A stretch of 64,000 bases of DNA. It comes from Massilia sp. Mn16-1_5. Lineage in GTDB: Bacteria > Pseudomonadota > Gammaproteobacteria > Burkholderiales > Burkholderiaceae_D. Position numbers and translations under genes: made by a program. Positions 22,648 to 31,152 of the stretch are shown in pieces. Location: positions 186,001 to 250,000 of the forward strand of contig NZ_PPXQ01000004.1 in the NCBI RefSeq assembly GCF_004798585.1. The letters run 5' to 3'. The stretch's first letter is position 1. The number at the start of each line of letters is the position of its first letter. Below the pieces are notes generated by a model, which saw only the letters and a list, made by a program, of their open reading frames with translations, did no database searches and was not told where the DNA came from.

Positions 22648-22748
22648 ACTTTCCATGCGAAAACGTGCTTTGCTGCCGAGTCTGTTTTCGTTCACACAAT
22701 AGACGAGTTGTTTACCCACGCCTGAGTTTTCCAAATACACTTGACCAA

Positions 22749-22768
22749 TCACATTCCTACAAATGTGA
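22749..22768. promoter_or_regulatory. Palindrome upstream of the secreted subtilase gene
   Basis: TCACATT-CCTACA-AATGTGA is a perfect 7-bp inverted repeat, about 65 bases before the protease start. Its arms resemble Crp half-sites but in reversed order, so it is not a Crp box. Could be an operator or an mRNA hairpin. Confidence 0.3.
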
Positions 22769-22832
22769 GCGGAGAACACGCACCCGCAGCGGCAAGCGGG
22801 CGACATCATAGGTATTCACACGGAGAAGACTC

Positions 22833-24398
22833 ATGGCACGTCAAGATACTCGCGCATCGCACTCGTTCAGCATCTGCCTGGCCGCCCTTGTGGCGGCCGG
22901 CGTCTTCGGCAGCGCCCAGGCCGCCGCACCCGATACCACCCGCGTCATCGTGGCCTTCAAACCCGGCGCCAAGGCGGCGCTGAAGGGCGTCGTCAGCGCC
23001 GCCAAAGGCTCGGTCAAGCACGAGATCTTCGGCATGAACGCGATGGCGATCGAGGTTCCGGCCGTGGCCTTGAAAGGCCTCGAGAACAATCCGAATGTCG
23101 AATACATCGAAGAGGACGTGATCCGCAAGCCCTTCGCCCTGACCACGCCGTCGACCGGCACGCCGTATGCGAGCGGCCAGCTGGTCCCCTACGGCATCAA
23201 GCTGGTGCAGGCCGACCAGCTGTCCGACAGCGCGGCGGCGAACCGCAAGGTCTGCATCATCGATTCCGGCATCGACCGCAACCATGAAGACCTGTCGGGT
23301 AACAACCTGACCGGCGAATACGACGCCGGCACCGGCTGGTGGTACACCGACGAAAACCACCACGGCACCCACGTCGCCGGCACCATCGCCGCGATCAACA
23401 ACAGCGGCGTCGGGGTGGTCGGCGTCAACGCGAACAAGCAGCTGAAACTGCACATCGTGAAGGTCTTCGGCGCCGATGGCTGGGCCTATTCCTCGACCCT
23501 GGCCTCGGCCGCCAACAAGTGCGGCGCGGCCGGCGCCAACGTGATCTCGATGTCGCTGGGCGGCGGGCGCAAGAGCACGACCGAGCAGAAAGCGTTCGAC
23601 TCCCTGTACGCGAAAGGCGTGCTGAGCGTCGCGGCGGCCGGTAACGACGGCAACCGCGTCGTGTCCTATCCGGCCGGCTATGCCAGCGTCGTGATGGTCG
23701 GCGCGCTCGACGAGAACAAGCAGTGGGCCGACTTCTCGCAGTACAACAGCAAGGTCGAACTGTCCGGCCCCGGCGTGAGCGTGCTCTCGACCGTGCCGAC
23801 TGGCGCCGGCATCGACGCCGCCCTGGCCGTGGGCGGCACCAGCTACGCCGCCGGTGCGATGGAAGGCTCGCCCCTGAAAACGGCGACCGCGCCGCTGGCC
23901 GACTTCGGCCTCGGCGACAAGGTCAATAGCGCCGTCTCGGGCAAGGTCTGCCTGATTCAGCGCGGCACGATCGACTTCGCGGTCAAGGTGCAGAACTGCC
24001 AGAGCAGCGGCGGCGTCGGCGCGGTCATCTACAACAACGTGGCCGGCGCCTTCGGCGGCACGCTGGGCACCACCGTGACCGGCATCCCTTCGGTCACGGC
24101 CTCGGACACCGACGGCGCGGCGATGAAAGCCAAACTGGGCCAGAGCGCGACCGTGACCGTCAAGGCCAGCAACTACGCCTATTACGACGGCACCTCGATG
24201 GCGACGCCGCACGTCTCGGCCGTTGCCGCGCTGGTGTGGAGCTACTTCCCGACCTGTACCGCGGCCCAGATGCGCACCTCGCTGGACAACAGCGCGCTCG
24301 ACCTGGGCACGGCCGGCCGCGACACCAAGTACGGCTATGGACTGGTGCAGGCCAAGGCGGCCTACGACCGTATCAAGTCGCTGGGCTGCGGTAAGTAA
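22833..24398 (+). CDS. Secreted S8 serine protease with PA domain insert
   Basis: Subtilase of 521 residues. Order: signal peptide (about 1-31), I9-type inhibitor propeptide (about 36-98), then peptidase domain with catalytic D144 (IIDSGID), H177 (HHGTHVAGT) and S455 (GTSMATPH). Between His and Ser, residues about 345-440 form a PA domain (VCLIQRGTIDFAVKVQNC, VIYNN), so the catalytic domain is split as in many large bacterial subtilases. Cysteines in the PA and C-terminal parts suggest disulphides. Extracellular protein degradation is the likely role. A terminator follows. Confidence 0.94.
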   Translation: MARQDTRASHSFSICLAALVAAGVFGSAQAAAPDTTRVIVAFKPGAKAALKGVVSAAKGSVKHEIFGMNAMAIEVPAVALKGLENNPNVEYIEEDVIRKPFALTTPSTGTPYASGQLVPYGIKLVQADQLSDSAAANRKVCIIDSGIDRNHEDLSGNNLTGEYDAGTGWWYTDENHHGTHVAGTIAAINNSGVGVVGVNANKQLKLHIVKVFGADGWAYSSTLASAANKCGAAGANVISMSLGGGRKSTTEQKAFDSLYAKGVLSVAAAGNDGNRVVSYPAGYASVVMVGALDENKQWADFSQYNSKVELSGPGVSVLSTVPTGAGIDAALAVGGTSYAAGAMEGSPLKTATAPLADFGLGDKVNSAVSGKVCLIQRGTIDFAVKVQNCQSSGGVGAVIYNNVAGAFGGTLGTTVTGIPSVTASDTDGAAMKAKLGQSATVTVKASNYAYYDGTSMATPHVSAVAALVWSYFPTCTAAQMRTSLDNSALDLGTAGRDTKYGYGLVQAKAAYDRIKSLGCGK

Positions 24399-24423
24399 TC
24401 GGCTCGCCCGAAGCGATACAAGG

Positions 24424-24447
24424 AAGGACGCTTCGGCGTCCTTTTTT
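24424..24447 (+). terminator. Rho-independent terminator after the subtilase gene
   Basis: GGACGC (24426-24431), TTCG tetraloop, GCGTCC, then TTTTTT. A stable UUCG hairpin 27 bases after the stop codon. Confidence 0.92.
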
Positions 24448-24507
24448 CTTGTCGCCGGCATGGTATAAACGGGTTGTCGCATCGATCCCGACCACGAGGC
24501 CTGCCTG

Positions 24508-25176
24508 ATGATCACCCTTTTTCACTGCGTCGCCGCGCGTTCCTTCCGGCCCCTCTGGGCGCTGGAAGAACTGGAGCTCGCGTATGAATTGAAGATGCTG
24601 CCGTTCCCGCCGCGCGCGCTGGACCGCGGCTACCTGAGCGTCAACCCGCTGGGCACCGTACCGGGATTCTTCGACGGCGAGCTTCGCATGACGGAGTCCA
24701 GCGCGATCTGCCAGTACCTGGCGGCGTGTTATGGCGAGGGCCGCTTCGACGTGGCGCCAGGCGAGCCGGAATTCGGCGCCTACCTGAACTGGCTGCATTT
24801 CGGCGAGGCGACGCTGACCTTCCCGCAGACGCTGATCCTGCGCTACGGACGCTTCGAGGCGCCTGAACGCCGCGCGCCACAGGTGGTGACCGACTACACG
24901 CGCTGGTTCCTGGGCCGGCTGCGCACGCTGGAGCCTGTCCTCGAGGGCCGTACATACCTCTGCGGCGAGCGTTTCACGATGGCCGACATCTCGGTCGGCT
25001 ACGCGCTGCTGCTGGCGGACTATCTGGGCCTGGCGGACGAATTTGCGCCGGCGCTTGCGCGCTACCTGGCGCGCCTGAAGGAGCGCCCGGCGTTTCGCCG
25101 CGCGCAGGAAGCGGAAGCGGCGGCGGCCCGCGAGCAGGGCGTCAGTACGTTGCCGGCGCCACTGACACTCCCATAA
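24508..25176 (+). CDS. Glutathione S-transferase family protein
   Basis: Cytosolic GST of 222 residues: N-terminal thioredoxin-like domain (about 1-78; NPLGTVPGF with the cis-proline and ESSAICQYL glutathione-binding segment) and an all-helical C-terminal domain with the TMADISVGYAL motif. No clear active-site Cys or Tyr; Ser12 is the candidate. Likely conjugation or reduction of small electrophiles. It is convergent with the siderophore-interacting gene seven bases away. Confidence 0.9.
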   Translation: MITLFHCVAARSFRPLWALEELELAYELKMLPFPPRALDRGYLSVNPLGTVPGFFDGELRMTESSAICQYLAACYGEGRFDVAPGEPEFGAYLNWLHFGEATLTFPQTLILRYGRFEAPERRAPQVVTDYTRWFLGRLRTLEPVLEGRTYLCGERFTMADISVGYALLLADYLGLADEFAPALARYLARLKERPAFRRAQEAEAAAAREQGVSTLPAPLTLP

Positions 25177-25183
25177 GCCCGGC

Positions 25184-25909
25184 TTACTCCAGGTTTTCGT
25201 GGTGGTTGGTGGCGCCACGCTTCCAGTAAGCCGACACCCGCATCGCCTCTTTCGGCAGGGCCTTCTCGCGCACCAGCACCTCGCGCAGGCGTTTCACGGC
25301 CTGCGCCTCGCCGGCGGCCCAGGCGAAGCCGTCGCCAGGCGGCAGCGTCAATGCGCTCACGGCTTCGGCCAGCGCGTCGCCATCCTCGATCCAATGCACC
25401 TCGGCCGCGCCGGCGAAGGGCAGGCGATCGCTCTCGGGCGCAGCGGCCACCACGATCCCGCGCGCGTTTGCCGGCAGTTCTTCCAGGCGGCGCCGCATCG
25501 CCGGCAGCGCGCTCAGGTCGCCCGCCAGCAGGTGCCAGTCGTAGTCGAGCGGGATGATCATCGAGCCTCGCGGGCCGCCGATGATGGCCTGGTCGCCCGG
25601 CTGCGCGCGGCGCGCCCAGTTCGCGCAAGCGCCGTCGCCGTGCAGCGCGAATTCGATCGTCAGCTCGCGCGCTTGTGCGTCGAAGCGGCGCGGCGTATAG
25701 TCGCGCCGCACCTCCTCGCCGTCCGCGCCCGCGAACATGAATTTCACGTGGTCGTCGAAGGAAAGCGAGAGGAAGCCGGCAAGCGAGTCGGCGTGGAAGG
25801 TGATGGCCTTGAAGTGGGCGCCGAGCGGCTCCACGCGCGTGACGACGACTTCGCGCCGATGCAGTTCGTAACGTACGCGCCGGATGGTCCTGCCATGAAC
25901 CTGTTCCAT
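25184..25909 (-). CDS. Siderophore-interacting protein (FAD-dependent ferric-siderophore reductase)
   Basis: SIP-family flavoreductase of 241 residues. The FAD-binding barrel carries RRDYTPRRFD (about residue 70), and the C-terminal NAD(P)H domain has LLAGDLSALPAMRR and FAWAAGEAQAVKRLR. These enzymes release iron by reducing ferric siderophores in the cytosol. It diverges from a MarR gene across a very short gap containing repeated GTTGATAA and inverted TTGGTTGA/TCAACCAA sequences, so the MarR protein probably controls it. Confidence 0.92.
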   Translation of the reverse strand: MEQVHGRTIRRVRYELHRREVVVTRVEPLGAHFKAITFHADSLAGFLSLSFDDHVKFMFAGADGEEVRRDYTPRRFDAQARELTIEFALHGDGACANWARRAQPGDQAIIGGPRGSMIIPLDYDWHLLAGDLSALPAMRRRLEELPANARGIVVAAAPESDRLPFAGAAEVHWIEDGDALAEAVSALTLPPGDGFAWAAGEAQAVKRLREVLVREKALPKEAMRVSAYWKRGATNHHENLE

Positions 25910-25922
25910 ATGGATCCTGAAT

Positions 25923-25975
25923 TTGGTTGATAATGTCCCCTATTATGAGAAAACCCGTTGATAAAGTCAACCAAA
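25923..25975. promoter_or_regulatory. Putative MarR operator in the SIP/MarR divergent region
   Basis: TTGGTTGA (25923-25930) is the inverse of TCAACCAA (25968-25975), and GTTGATAA repeats directly at 25926 and 25957, 31 bases apart (three helical turns). The repeats overlap the 5' end of the MarR gene and abut the SIP start. Confidence 0.45.
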
Positions 25976-26433
25976 ACCGTGTGCCCTCGGGGCAGGACGT
26001 GTTCGAGGCCATCCATTCCATCATGCACCTCTACCGTGCGCGCCAGATGCGCGCGCCCGCCGATGCCGATGCCGATGCGGAGGCCGCGCTGACCCACATG
26101 GAAGGCAAGGTGCTGGGCTTTTTTGCGCGCCATCCGGATGCGACGCTGAGCGACCTGGTCGCGCATTCGGGGCGCGACAAGGCCCAGCTGACGCGGCTGA
26201 TCCGCGCGCTGCGCGACCGGGGATTACTGGAGGCGCGCGCCGACGAGGCGGACCGGCGCAGCACGCGCCTGCGTCTCTCCGCCAGTGGCGAAGCGCTGCA
26301 CGCGCTCCGGCATCGCCACGGCGCGGCGGCGGCCGAGGAGGCGCTGGCGGGCGTGCCGGACGCCCAGCGCGCCAGCTTGCTGGCCTTGCTGGAACGGGTG
26401 CGCGCCAACCTCGACGCGACCGGCAAGGATTGA
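25945..26433 (+). CDS. MarR family transcriptional regulator
   Basis: Winged-helix regulator of about 162 residues. The core is LSDLVAHSGRDKAQLTRLIRALRDRGLL followed by a wing (ADEADRRSTRLRLS), typical of MarR; N-terminal helices start at DVFEAIHSIMHLYR. The start is uncertain: ATG at 25945 is chosen, with ATG 25933 and TTG 25927 also in frame and none with a clear ribosome site, so the message may be leaderless. It likely controls the divergent siderophore-interacting gene, with iron-siderophore status or a phenolic compound as signal (inference). Confidence 0.85.
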   Translation: MRKPVDKVNQNRVPSGQDVFEAIHSIMHLYRARQMRAPADADADAEAALTHMEGKVLGFFARHPDATLSDLVAHSGRDKAQLTRLIRALRDRGLLEARADEADRRSTRLRLSASGEALHALRHRHGAAAAEEALAGVPDAQRASLLALLERVRANLDATGKD

Positions 26434-26434
26434 A

Positions 26435-26806
26435 TCAGCGCGCCGGCGGGATACTGCGCAGGTAGGCCAGCAGGTCGCCGACCTGCTTCGCATCGCTCAT
26501 GCCCCAGAAGCGCATCTTGGTGCCCGGAACCAGGTCGCCAGGCGCATCGAGGAAAGCGGCCAGGGTCTTGTCGTTCCAGACTATGCCCGACTTCACCATG
26601 GCCGTCGAATAGCGGAAATCCGGCGTGCTGCCGGCGCGGCGGCCGATCACGGCGTTGAGTTGCGGGCCGAAGCCGGCGCGCGCCGAGGGCCCGACGGCGT
26701 GGCAGGACGCGCAGCGCGAGGCGAACAGGCGCTGGCCGTTGGCCAGGTCGGCGGCGCTCGCGGCGAAGGGCGCGCAGGCGAGCAGGAAGAGGGCGATGGT
26801 GTTCAT
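26435..26806 (-). CDS. Class I cytochrome c, periplasmic
   Basis: Small c-type cytochrome of 123 residues. A signal peptide (1-18, AASA) is followed by a single haem motif CASCH (residues 32-36) and an axial methionine at about 98 (GTKMRFWGM), typical of cytochrome c2/c-550-like electron carriers. The ATG at 26806 overlaps the last codons of the TetR gene by four bases, so the two are translated together. The 3' end lies one base from the convergent MarR gene. Partner oxidoreductase unknown. Confidence 0.92.
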   Translation of the reverse strand: MNTIALFLLACAPFAASAADLANGQRLFASRCASCHAVGPSARAGFGPQLNAVIGRRAGSTPDFRYSTAMVKSGIVWNDKTLAAFLDAPGDLVPGTKMRFWGMSDAKQVGDLLAYLRSIPPAR

Positions 26807-27447
26807 GACGCGTCGTCGGGCGGCAGCGGGCGCGCACCGGGCTGGGATCCGGGTGCCCAGGCGCGCAGGAAGGTCGCAACGGCGAACTGGGCGTCCTGTT
26901 CGACCTGGCCAGGGCCCGGTCCCGCGCCCTGGTCGAATAACACGCGCTCGAACCAGGGCGCTTCCAGCAGGGCCTTGAATTGCTGGGCGGCGCGGTGCGC
27001 GTCGCCGCGCTGCAGGCTGCCTGCATCCATTTGCGCGCGCAGGCAGGCGGCCAGCGCGGCATTGATACGCGCCGCGCCCAGGTCGCGCCAGCGCGGATCG
27101 AGCTCGATGCGGCCGGCCGCAGCCACCAGCACGCGGCGCAGGGTGCACACGGGCGCGGACAGCGCAAAGGACAGGTAGGCGTCGGCGAAGCGCTCGAGCG
27201 TCGCGCCGATGTCCGCATCGTGCGCGGCAAGCGCCGCCTGCACGGCGCCGACGCCGCGCTCCGTGGCTTCCTCGGCCAGCGCCGTGAGCAGCGCTTCCTT
27301 CGAGGGGAAGTAGCCGTACACCGTGGTCTTCGAAAAGCCGGTGCGCGTACCGATGTCGGACATTGCGCTGCGCTCGTAGCCCGACTCCTGGAAGACCTCG
27401 GCGGCCGCGGCCAGGATGGCGGTGCGCCGCGCTTCGGTTTTCTTCAT
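26803..27447 (-). CDS. TetR/AcrR family transcriptional regulator
   Basis: Regulator of 214 residues. The N-terminal TetR helix-turn-helix is clear (AAAEVFQESGYERSAMSDI, then TGFSKTTVYGYFPSKEAL; residues about 10-57), with a C-terminal ligand domain of the AefR-like kind. It is followed with four-base overlap by a cytochrome c gene, an uncommon pairing. Seven bases upstream on the same strand lies the end of a small exported-protein gene, so three genes may share a message. Confidence 0.9.
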   Translation of the reverse strand: MKKTEARRTAILAAAAEVFQESGYERSAMSDIGTRTGFSKTTVYGYFPSKEALLTALAEEATERGVGAVQAALAAHDADIGATLERFADAYLSFALSAPVCTLRRVLVAAAGRIELDPRWRDLGAARINAALAACLRAQMDAGSLQRGDAHRAAQQFKALLEAPWFERVLFDQGAGPGPGQVEQDAQFAVATFLRAWAPGSQPGARPLPPDDAS

Positions 27448-27454
27448 CGCGCGC

Positions 27455-27934
27455 TTACTGGACGCGCGTGACGCGCGCCGTGCTGTTGTGGCCGACGATC
27501 TGCAGGAAGTAGGCGCCCAGCAGGCCGCGCGAGACTTGCGCCTTCGGGTTGGTCAGCACGGGGAGAACGGCGTCGCCGTCAACGACGCGCCATACCTGGC
27601 CGTTGGCCAAGCTGATGCGGGAGCCGACAGACCAGCCGTCGATCTTGCCGGCCACCGTGCTGTGGATGGTCTCGGCCTGCACTTCCTTCTTCTGCACGGC
27701 GGGCCGCAGGCCGAAGCTTTGCTCCGGGGTGGCGGCGACGGCGGGTGCAGCGGCGGGTGCGACAGCGGTTGCGGCAGCCGGTGACGCGGCGACGCGCGCG
27801 GCGCCGACCGGCATCGCGTCGTAGCAGGCGAGGCGGCTGGCGGCGTCGGGGAGGGCGCGGCATTTCAGGACGGCGGCGTCGTCGGCCAGGGCGGAAAGGG
27901 GCAGCAACAACAGCAGGGACAGGGCTTGTTTCAT
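27455..27934 (-). CDS. Hypothetical periplasmic protein with RLACYD motif
   Basis: Protein of 159 residues with a signal peptide (about 1-17, ending ALA). Just after it is CRALPDAASRLACYD, a two-cysteine motif seen at the N-terminus of several small exported proteins (for example VasI-like). A Pro/Ala-rich linker (about 50-70) separates it from a C-terminal domain with GQVWRVVDG, probably a small beta fold. No function can be assigned. It lies upstream of the TetR gene on the same strand. Confidence 0.72.
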   Translation of the reverse strand: MKQALSLLLLLPLSALADDAAVLKCRALPDAASRLACYDAMPVGAARVAASPAAATAVAPAAAPAVAATPEQSFGLRPAVQKKEVQAETIHSTVAGKIDGWSVGSRISLANGQVWRVVDGDAVLPVLTNPKAQVSRGLLGAYFLQIVGHNSTARVTRVQ

Positions 27935-28022
27935 CGGCTGGTTCCGGAAAAGGACGTACCGGGCCGGGACGGCGCGGCTGCGCCGATTATACCCATGTCC
28001 CGGTTCGCATCTTTCCCTGTGC

Positions 28023-29696
28023 TCAGGCCGCCATCGCCGGTACGGCCGCCAGCTGCCGGTTCACGGCCGAGAGCACGGCCTTGAACGAGGCGGTGACGAT
28101 GTTGCTGTCGATACCGGCGCCGAACAGCGTCGGGCCGCTCCCCACGCGCAGCTCGACATAGCAGGCCGCCCGCGCATTCGCGCCCGAGCCGATCGCGTGC
28201 TCGTGGTAGTCCATCAGGCGCACGTCGAGACCGAGGGCATTGACGAAGGCGTCGATCGGACCGTTGCCGCTGCCGCGCAGGGCGCGCTGCACCTTGCCGT
28301 CGATGGCGCTGACTTCGACCTGCACCGGTTCGCTGGCGGCCGTATTTTCGCTCATGCGGTGCGAGACATAGCGGTACGGCGCTTCCTGTTCCAGGTACTC
28401 GCGCGCGAACAGGGCGTGGATGTCGCCGGCGGCGATTTCGCGGCCGCTGCTGTCGGCCAGTTGCTGCACCACGCGCGAGAATTCGATCTGCAGGCGCCGC
28501 GGCAGCTGCAGCCCGTATTCCTGCTCCAGCAGGTAGGCCATGCCGCCCTTGCCGGACTGGCTGTTCACGCGGATCACGGCGTCGTAGCTGCGTCCGAGGT
28601 CGGCCGGGTCGATCGGCAAATAAGGCACTTCCCAGATGCCGTCCTTCGGCTGCACGGCAAAACCCTTCTTGATCGCGTCCTGGTGCGAGCCGGAGAAGGC
28701 GGTGAACACCAGGTCGCCCGCATACGGATGGCGCGGGTGCACCGGCAGCTGGTTGCACTCCTCGACCAGCTGGCGCACGCTGTCGATGTCGGAGAAGTCC
28801 AGGCCCGGGTGCACGCCCTGGGTGTAGAGGTTCAGGGCCAGCGTGACCAGGTCGACGTTGCCGGTGCGCTCGCCGTTCCCGAACAGGCAGCCTTCGACGC
28901 GGTCGGCGCCGGCCAGCACGGCCAGTTCGGCCGCCGCCACCGCGGTGCCGCGGTCGTTGTGCGGGTGGACGCTGATGACGAGGGAGTCGCGCCGCTCCAG
29001 ATGGCGGCACATCCATTCGATCTGGTCGGCGTAGACGTTGGGCGTGCTCGCTTCGACAGTCGAGGGCAGGTTGACGATCATCGGGTTGGAGGGCGTCGGC
29101 TGCCACACGGCGCTGACGGCGTCGACGATGCGCTTCGAGAATTCCAGCTCGGTGGTCGAGAAGGATTCGGGCGAGTATTCCAGGCCCCATTGCGTCTGCG
29201 GGTGCTGCGCCACCAGCTCCTTGATCAGGCGCGTGCCGTTCACGGCGATCTGCACGATCTCTTCCTGTTCCATGCCGAACACCACACGGCGGAACACGGG
29301 CGCCACCGAGTTGTAGATGTGGACGATGGCGCGCTTCGCGCCGGCCGCCGACTCGACGGTGCGGCGGATGAGTTCGTCGCGCGCCTGGGTCAGGACGATG
29401 ATGGTGACGTCCTCGGGAATGCGGTCTTCCTCGACCAGCATGCGCACGAAATCGAAGTCGGTCTGGGAGGCGGACGGGAAGCCGACCTCGATTTCCTTCA
29501 CGCCGATCTTGACCAGCATCTCGAAGAAGCGCAGCTTCTTCTCCGGGCTCATCGGCTCGATCAGGGCCTGGTTACCGTCGCGCAGGTCGGTGCTCATCCA
29601 GATCGGCGGATGGGTGATGGTCTTGCCGGGCCACAGGCGGTTCTCAAGCGCGACGGCGGGGAAAGGACGGTATTTGGCGGATGGGTTGTTCAACAT
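28023..29696 (-). CDS. leuA: 2-isopropylmalate synthase
   Basis: Enzyme of 557 residues, the long LeuA form. It condenses acetyl-CoA and 2-oxoisovalerate in the first committed step of leucine synthesis. The catalytic barrel shows [11 protein letters not shown] (about residue 33) and the metal-binding [24 protein letters not shown] region; the C-terminal part is the regulatory domain for leucine feedback. The start is the ATG at 29696 with GCAGGAG upstream. It is preceded by a 320-base leader with a leucine-rich peptide gene and a sigma70 promoter. No other leu genes adjoin it. Confidence 0.96.
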   Translation of the reverse strand: MLNNPSAKYRPFPAVALENRLWPGKTITHPPIWMSTDLRDGNQALIEPMSPEKKLRFFEMLVKIGVKEIEVGFPSASQTDFDFVRMLVEEDRIPEDVTIIVLTQARDELIRRTVESAAGAKRAIVHIYNSVAPVFRRVVFGMEQEEIVQIAVNGTRLIKELVAQHPQTQWGLEYSPESFSTTELEFSKRIVDAVSAVWQPTPSNPMIVNLPSTVEASTPNVYADQIEWMCRHLERRDSLVISVHPHNDRGTAVAAAELAVLAGADRVEGCLFGNGERTGNVDLVTLALNLYTQGVHPGLDFSDIDSVRQLVEECNQLPVHPRHPYAGDLVFTAFSGSHQDAIKKGFAVQPKDGIWEVPYLPIDPADLGRSYDAVIRVNSQSGKGGMAYLLEQEYGLQLPRRLQIEFSRVVQQLADSSGREIAAGDIHALFAREYLEQEAPYRYVSHRMSENTAASEPVQVEVSAIDGKVQRALRGSGNGPIDAFVNALGLDVRLMDYHEHAIGSGANARAACYVELRVGSGPTLFGAGIDSNIVTASFKAVLSAVNRQLAAVPAMAA

Positions 29697-29750
29697 GTTC
29701 GTACTCCTGCTAAGTCTTTGGATGCCGGGATCGGCGCGGGAGTGGCGAGA

Positions 29751-29789
29751 GGCTGCCGGACGGGCCACGAGACGCTAGGCCCGGCAACC
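29751..29789 (-). promoter_or_regulatory. leuA leader hairpin (attenuator-like)
   Basis: On the minus strand, GGTTGCCGG (29781-29789) pairs over nine bases with CCGGCAGCC (29751-29759), with inner GGCC complementarity; the leader stop codon lies in the loop. A competing helix, GCCGATCG (29831-29838) with CGATCGGT (29787-29794), shares the GGT of the first arm, so the two are mutually exclusive. No U-tract follows, so the mechanism may be translational or Rho-linked. Confidence 0.55.
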
Positions 29790-29879
29790 GATCGGTAGTT
29801 TTAGCAGTAGACGAACGTAGGCACGGGCTGCGATCGGCAGCGAGTGGGACAAGGAGATGGAGTGCTGGAATTCGAACAT
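29775..29879 (-). CDS. leuA leader peptide (34 residues, leucine-rich)
   Basis: Short gene ATG...TAG in the leuA leader. AGGAAG lies nine bases upstream of the ATG, a proper ribosome site. The peptide ends AYVRLLLKLPIGCRA. Residues 24-28 are Leu-Leu-Leu-Lys-Leu, using CTA, CTG, CTA, AAA, CTA; CTA is rare in this GC-rich genome, where CTG dominates. Placed between a sigma70 promoter and leuA and followed by alternative RNA helices, it looks like a leucine-sensing attenuation peptide. Function is inferred from analogy with the leu leaders of enteric bacteria. Confidence 0.75.
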   Translation of the reverse strand: MFEFQHSISLSHSLPIAARAYVRLLLKLPIGCRA

Positions 29880-30022
29880 CGGTGCAAACTTCCTGTGACT
29901 ACTTTGAACACCGGCAGGGCCGGAACGCGAGGGAAAATCAGGCGCGTAGTAGTAGCGCTAGCGATAGGACGCTGGCGTTTGGCAGGACAGTCGACAGATG
30001 CAGTTGGGAGGTCATTGACTTG

Positions 30023-30052
30023 ACTCTAGCCGCGAAGCTGCAAGCCTGTCAA
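30023..30052 (-). promoter_or_regulatory. sigma70 promoter of the leuA leader
   Basis: Minus strand: TTGACA (30047-30052), 18-base spacer, TAGAGT (30023-30028). Expected start near 30016, giving a leader of about 320 bases before leuA. This accounts for the 375-base gap between leuA and the next gene. Confidence 0.7.
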
Positions 30053-30071
30053 GCGTTTGTTGTGCAGCGCA

Positions 30072-30422
30072 TCACGGTTGCTGCGGTTGGGTCAGAAAGA
30101 TCCAGGCGACGGCAATCACTACTGTGCCGGTGGCCGTGATGCAGGTCCAGGTATAAAACCAGGCCGACAGCAGCGTCGCCTGCAGGGCCCGCTCGACGAG
30201 GAAGCCGAGCGCGAAATCGAGTACGGTGAGGAAGGACCAGCGGCGCATGTAGACCGGCAGGTACTTGCTCATGCGGCGGTTGTGCTGGGTAGCGGCATGG
30301 CGTTCGATGGCCGTGCGTGCGCCGCCGACGTCCTGGAACAGCCAGTCGAAAAAGATGAAGCGGTAGAGCAGGGTGCGAAAGCGCAGCTCGGCGCCGGCGC
30401 CGCCTGGGTGCTGGGTCGTCAT
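30072..30422 (-). CDS. Small membrane protein, function unknown
   Basis: Protein of 116 residues. The ATG at 30422 is preceded by AAGGAG. A soluble N-terminal half rich in Arg and aromatic residues (RTLLYRFIFFDWLFQDV) is followed by two hydrophobic segments (about residues 62-85 and 90-110). Not recognised as a named family; the frame continues upstream but with non-coding character. It could be an inner-membrane accessory protein. Its stop is only 20 bases from the leuA promoter. Confidence 0.65.
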   Translation of the reverse strand: MTTQHPGGAGAELRFRTLLYRFIFFDWLFQDVGGARTAIERHAATQHNRRMSKYLPVYMRRWSFLTVLDFALGFLVERALQATLLSAWFYTWTCITATGTVVIAVAWIFLTQPQQP

Positions 30423-30572
30423 GGAACTCCTTCGGGCGGCGCATCGTGTACCCTGTGGCGCCGCATGCTTCGCTCCAGTATGCCGCAAGCCGCCGCGGCG
30501 CCGCGCACGGACCCGCTGGGCAAAGCGGCCGCATCCGGCTAGGATGCTGCCTTTGCCCTCGTCATTCGCTTC

Positions 30573-31094
30573 ATGTCCCACGCTTCTCAAGCCACGCTGC
30601 GCCCCGTCCGTGCCGCCGATCTCGACGCGGTCCTGCAGGTGCAGGCGGCCTGCTATCCGCCGGCGATGCAGGAGCCGGCAACGGTCGTAGCGGCGCGCAT
30701 CGAACAGGCCGGCGACACCTCCTTTGTCGCGGTGCACCAGAATGGTGCAATCCTGGGGTATGTCTTCGCCTACCGCAGCCGCCTAGGCGCGGTGACGCCG
30801 CTGGACGCGCACTTCGAGGTCGATCCGCAAGGCGATGCGCTTTACCTGCACGACCTGGCGGTGGCTCCCGAAGCCACGGGCCTCGGCCTGGCCCGCAGGC
30901 TGGCGGCGCAGCTGCTGGCGCAGGCGCGCGACACGCGCCTGGACTGGTGCGCCCTGGTCTCGGTGCAGGACTCGCGCGGCTTCTGGGAGCGGCTCGGCTA
31001 TCGCGTTGCCGGGTGCGATACGCACGCTGCGCGCGCTGCGCTGGCCACCTATCCGGAGCCGGCCCTGTACATGACGCGTCCTGCTCATCCTTGA
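30573..31094 (+). CDS. GNAT family N-acetyltransferase
   Basis: Acetyltransferase of 173 residues. The acetyl-CoA binding segment LYLHDLAVAPEATGLGLARRL (motif A, about residues 85-106) is intact, followed by CALVSVQDSRGFWERLGYR (motif B). N-terminal TLRPVRAADLDAVLQVQ is a typical first strand-helix. Substrate unknown. It precedes the LivK-like gene by 58 bases on the same strand. Confidence 0.9.
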   Translation: MSHASQATLRPVRAADLDAVLQVQAACYPPAMQEPATVVAARIEQAGDTSFVAVHQNGAILGYVFAYRSRLGAVTPLDAHFEVDPQGDALYLHDLAVAPEATGLGLARRLAAQLLAQARDTRLDWCALVSVQDSRGFWERLGYRVAGCDTHAARAALATYPEPALYMTRPAHP

Positions 31095-31152
31095 TATCAT
31101 GCCCCTTTTGGCGCCGCCCGTTCAGCGCGCTACGTCACATCTAGAGGATTGC

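Noticed and set aside
22749..22768. Crp-binding site
   Set aside because: The half-sites are in reversed order relative to TGTGA-N6-TCACA.
28197..29798. 533-codon open frame on the plus strand opposite leuA
   Set aside because: It mirrors leuA codons in a GC-rich genome; composition and lack of family resemblance mark it as a shadow.
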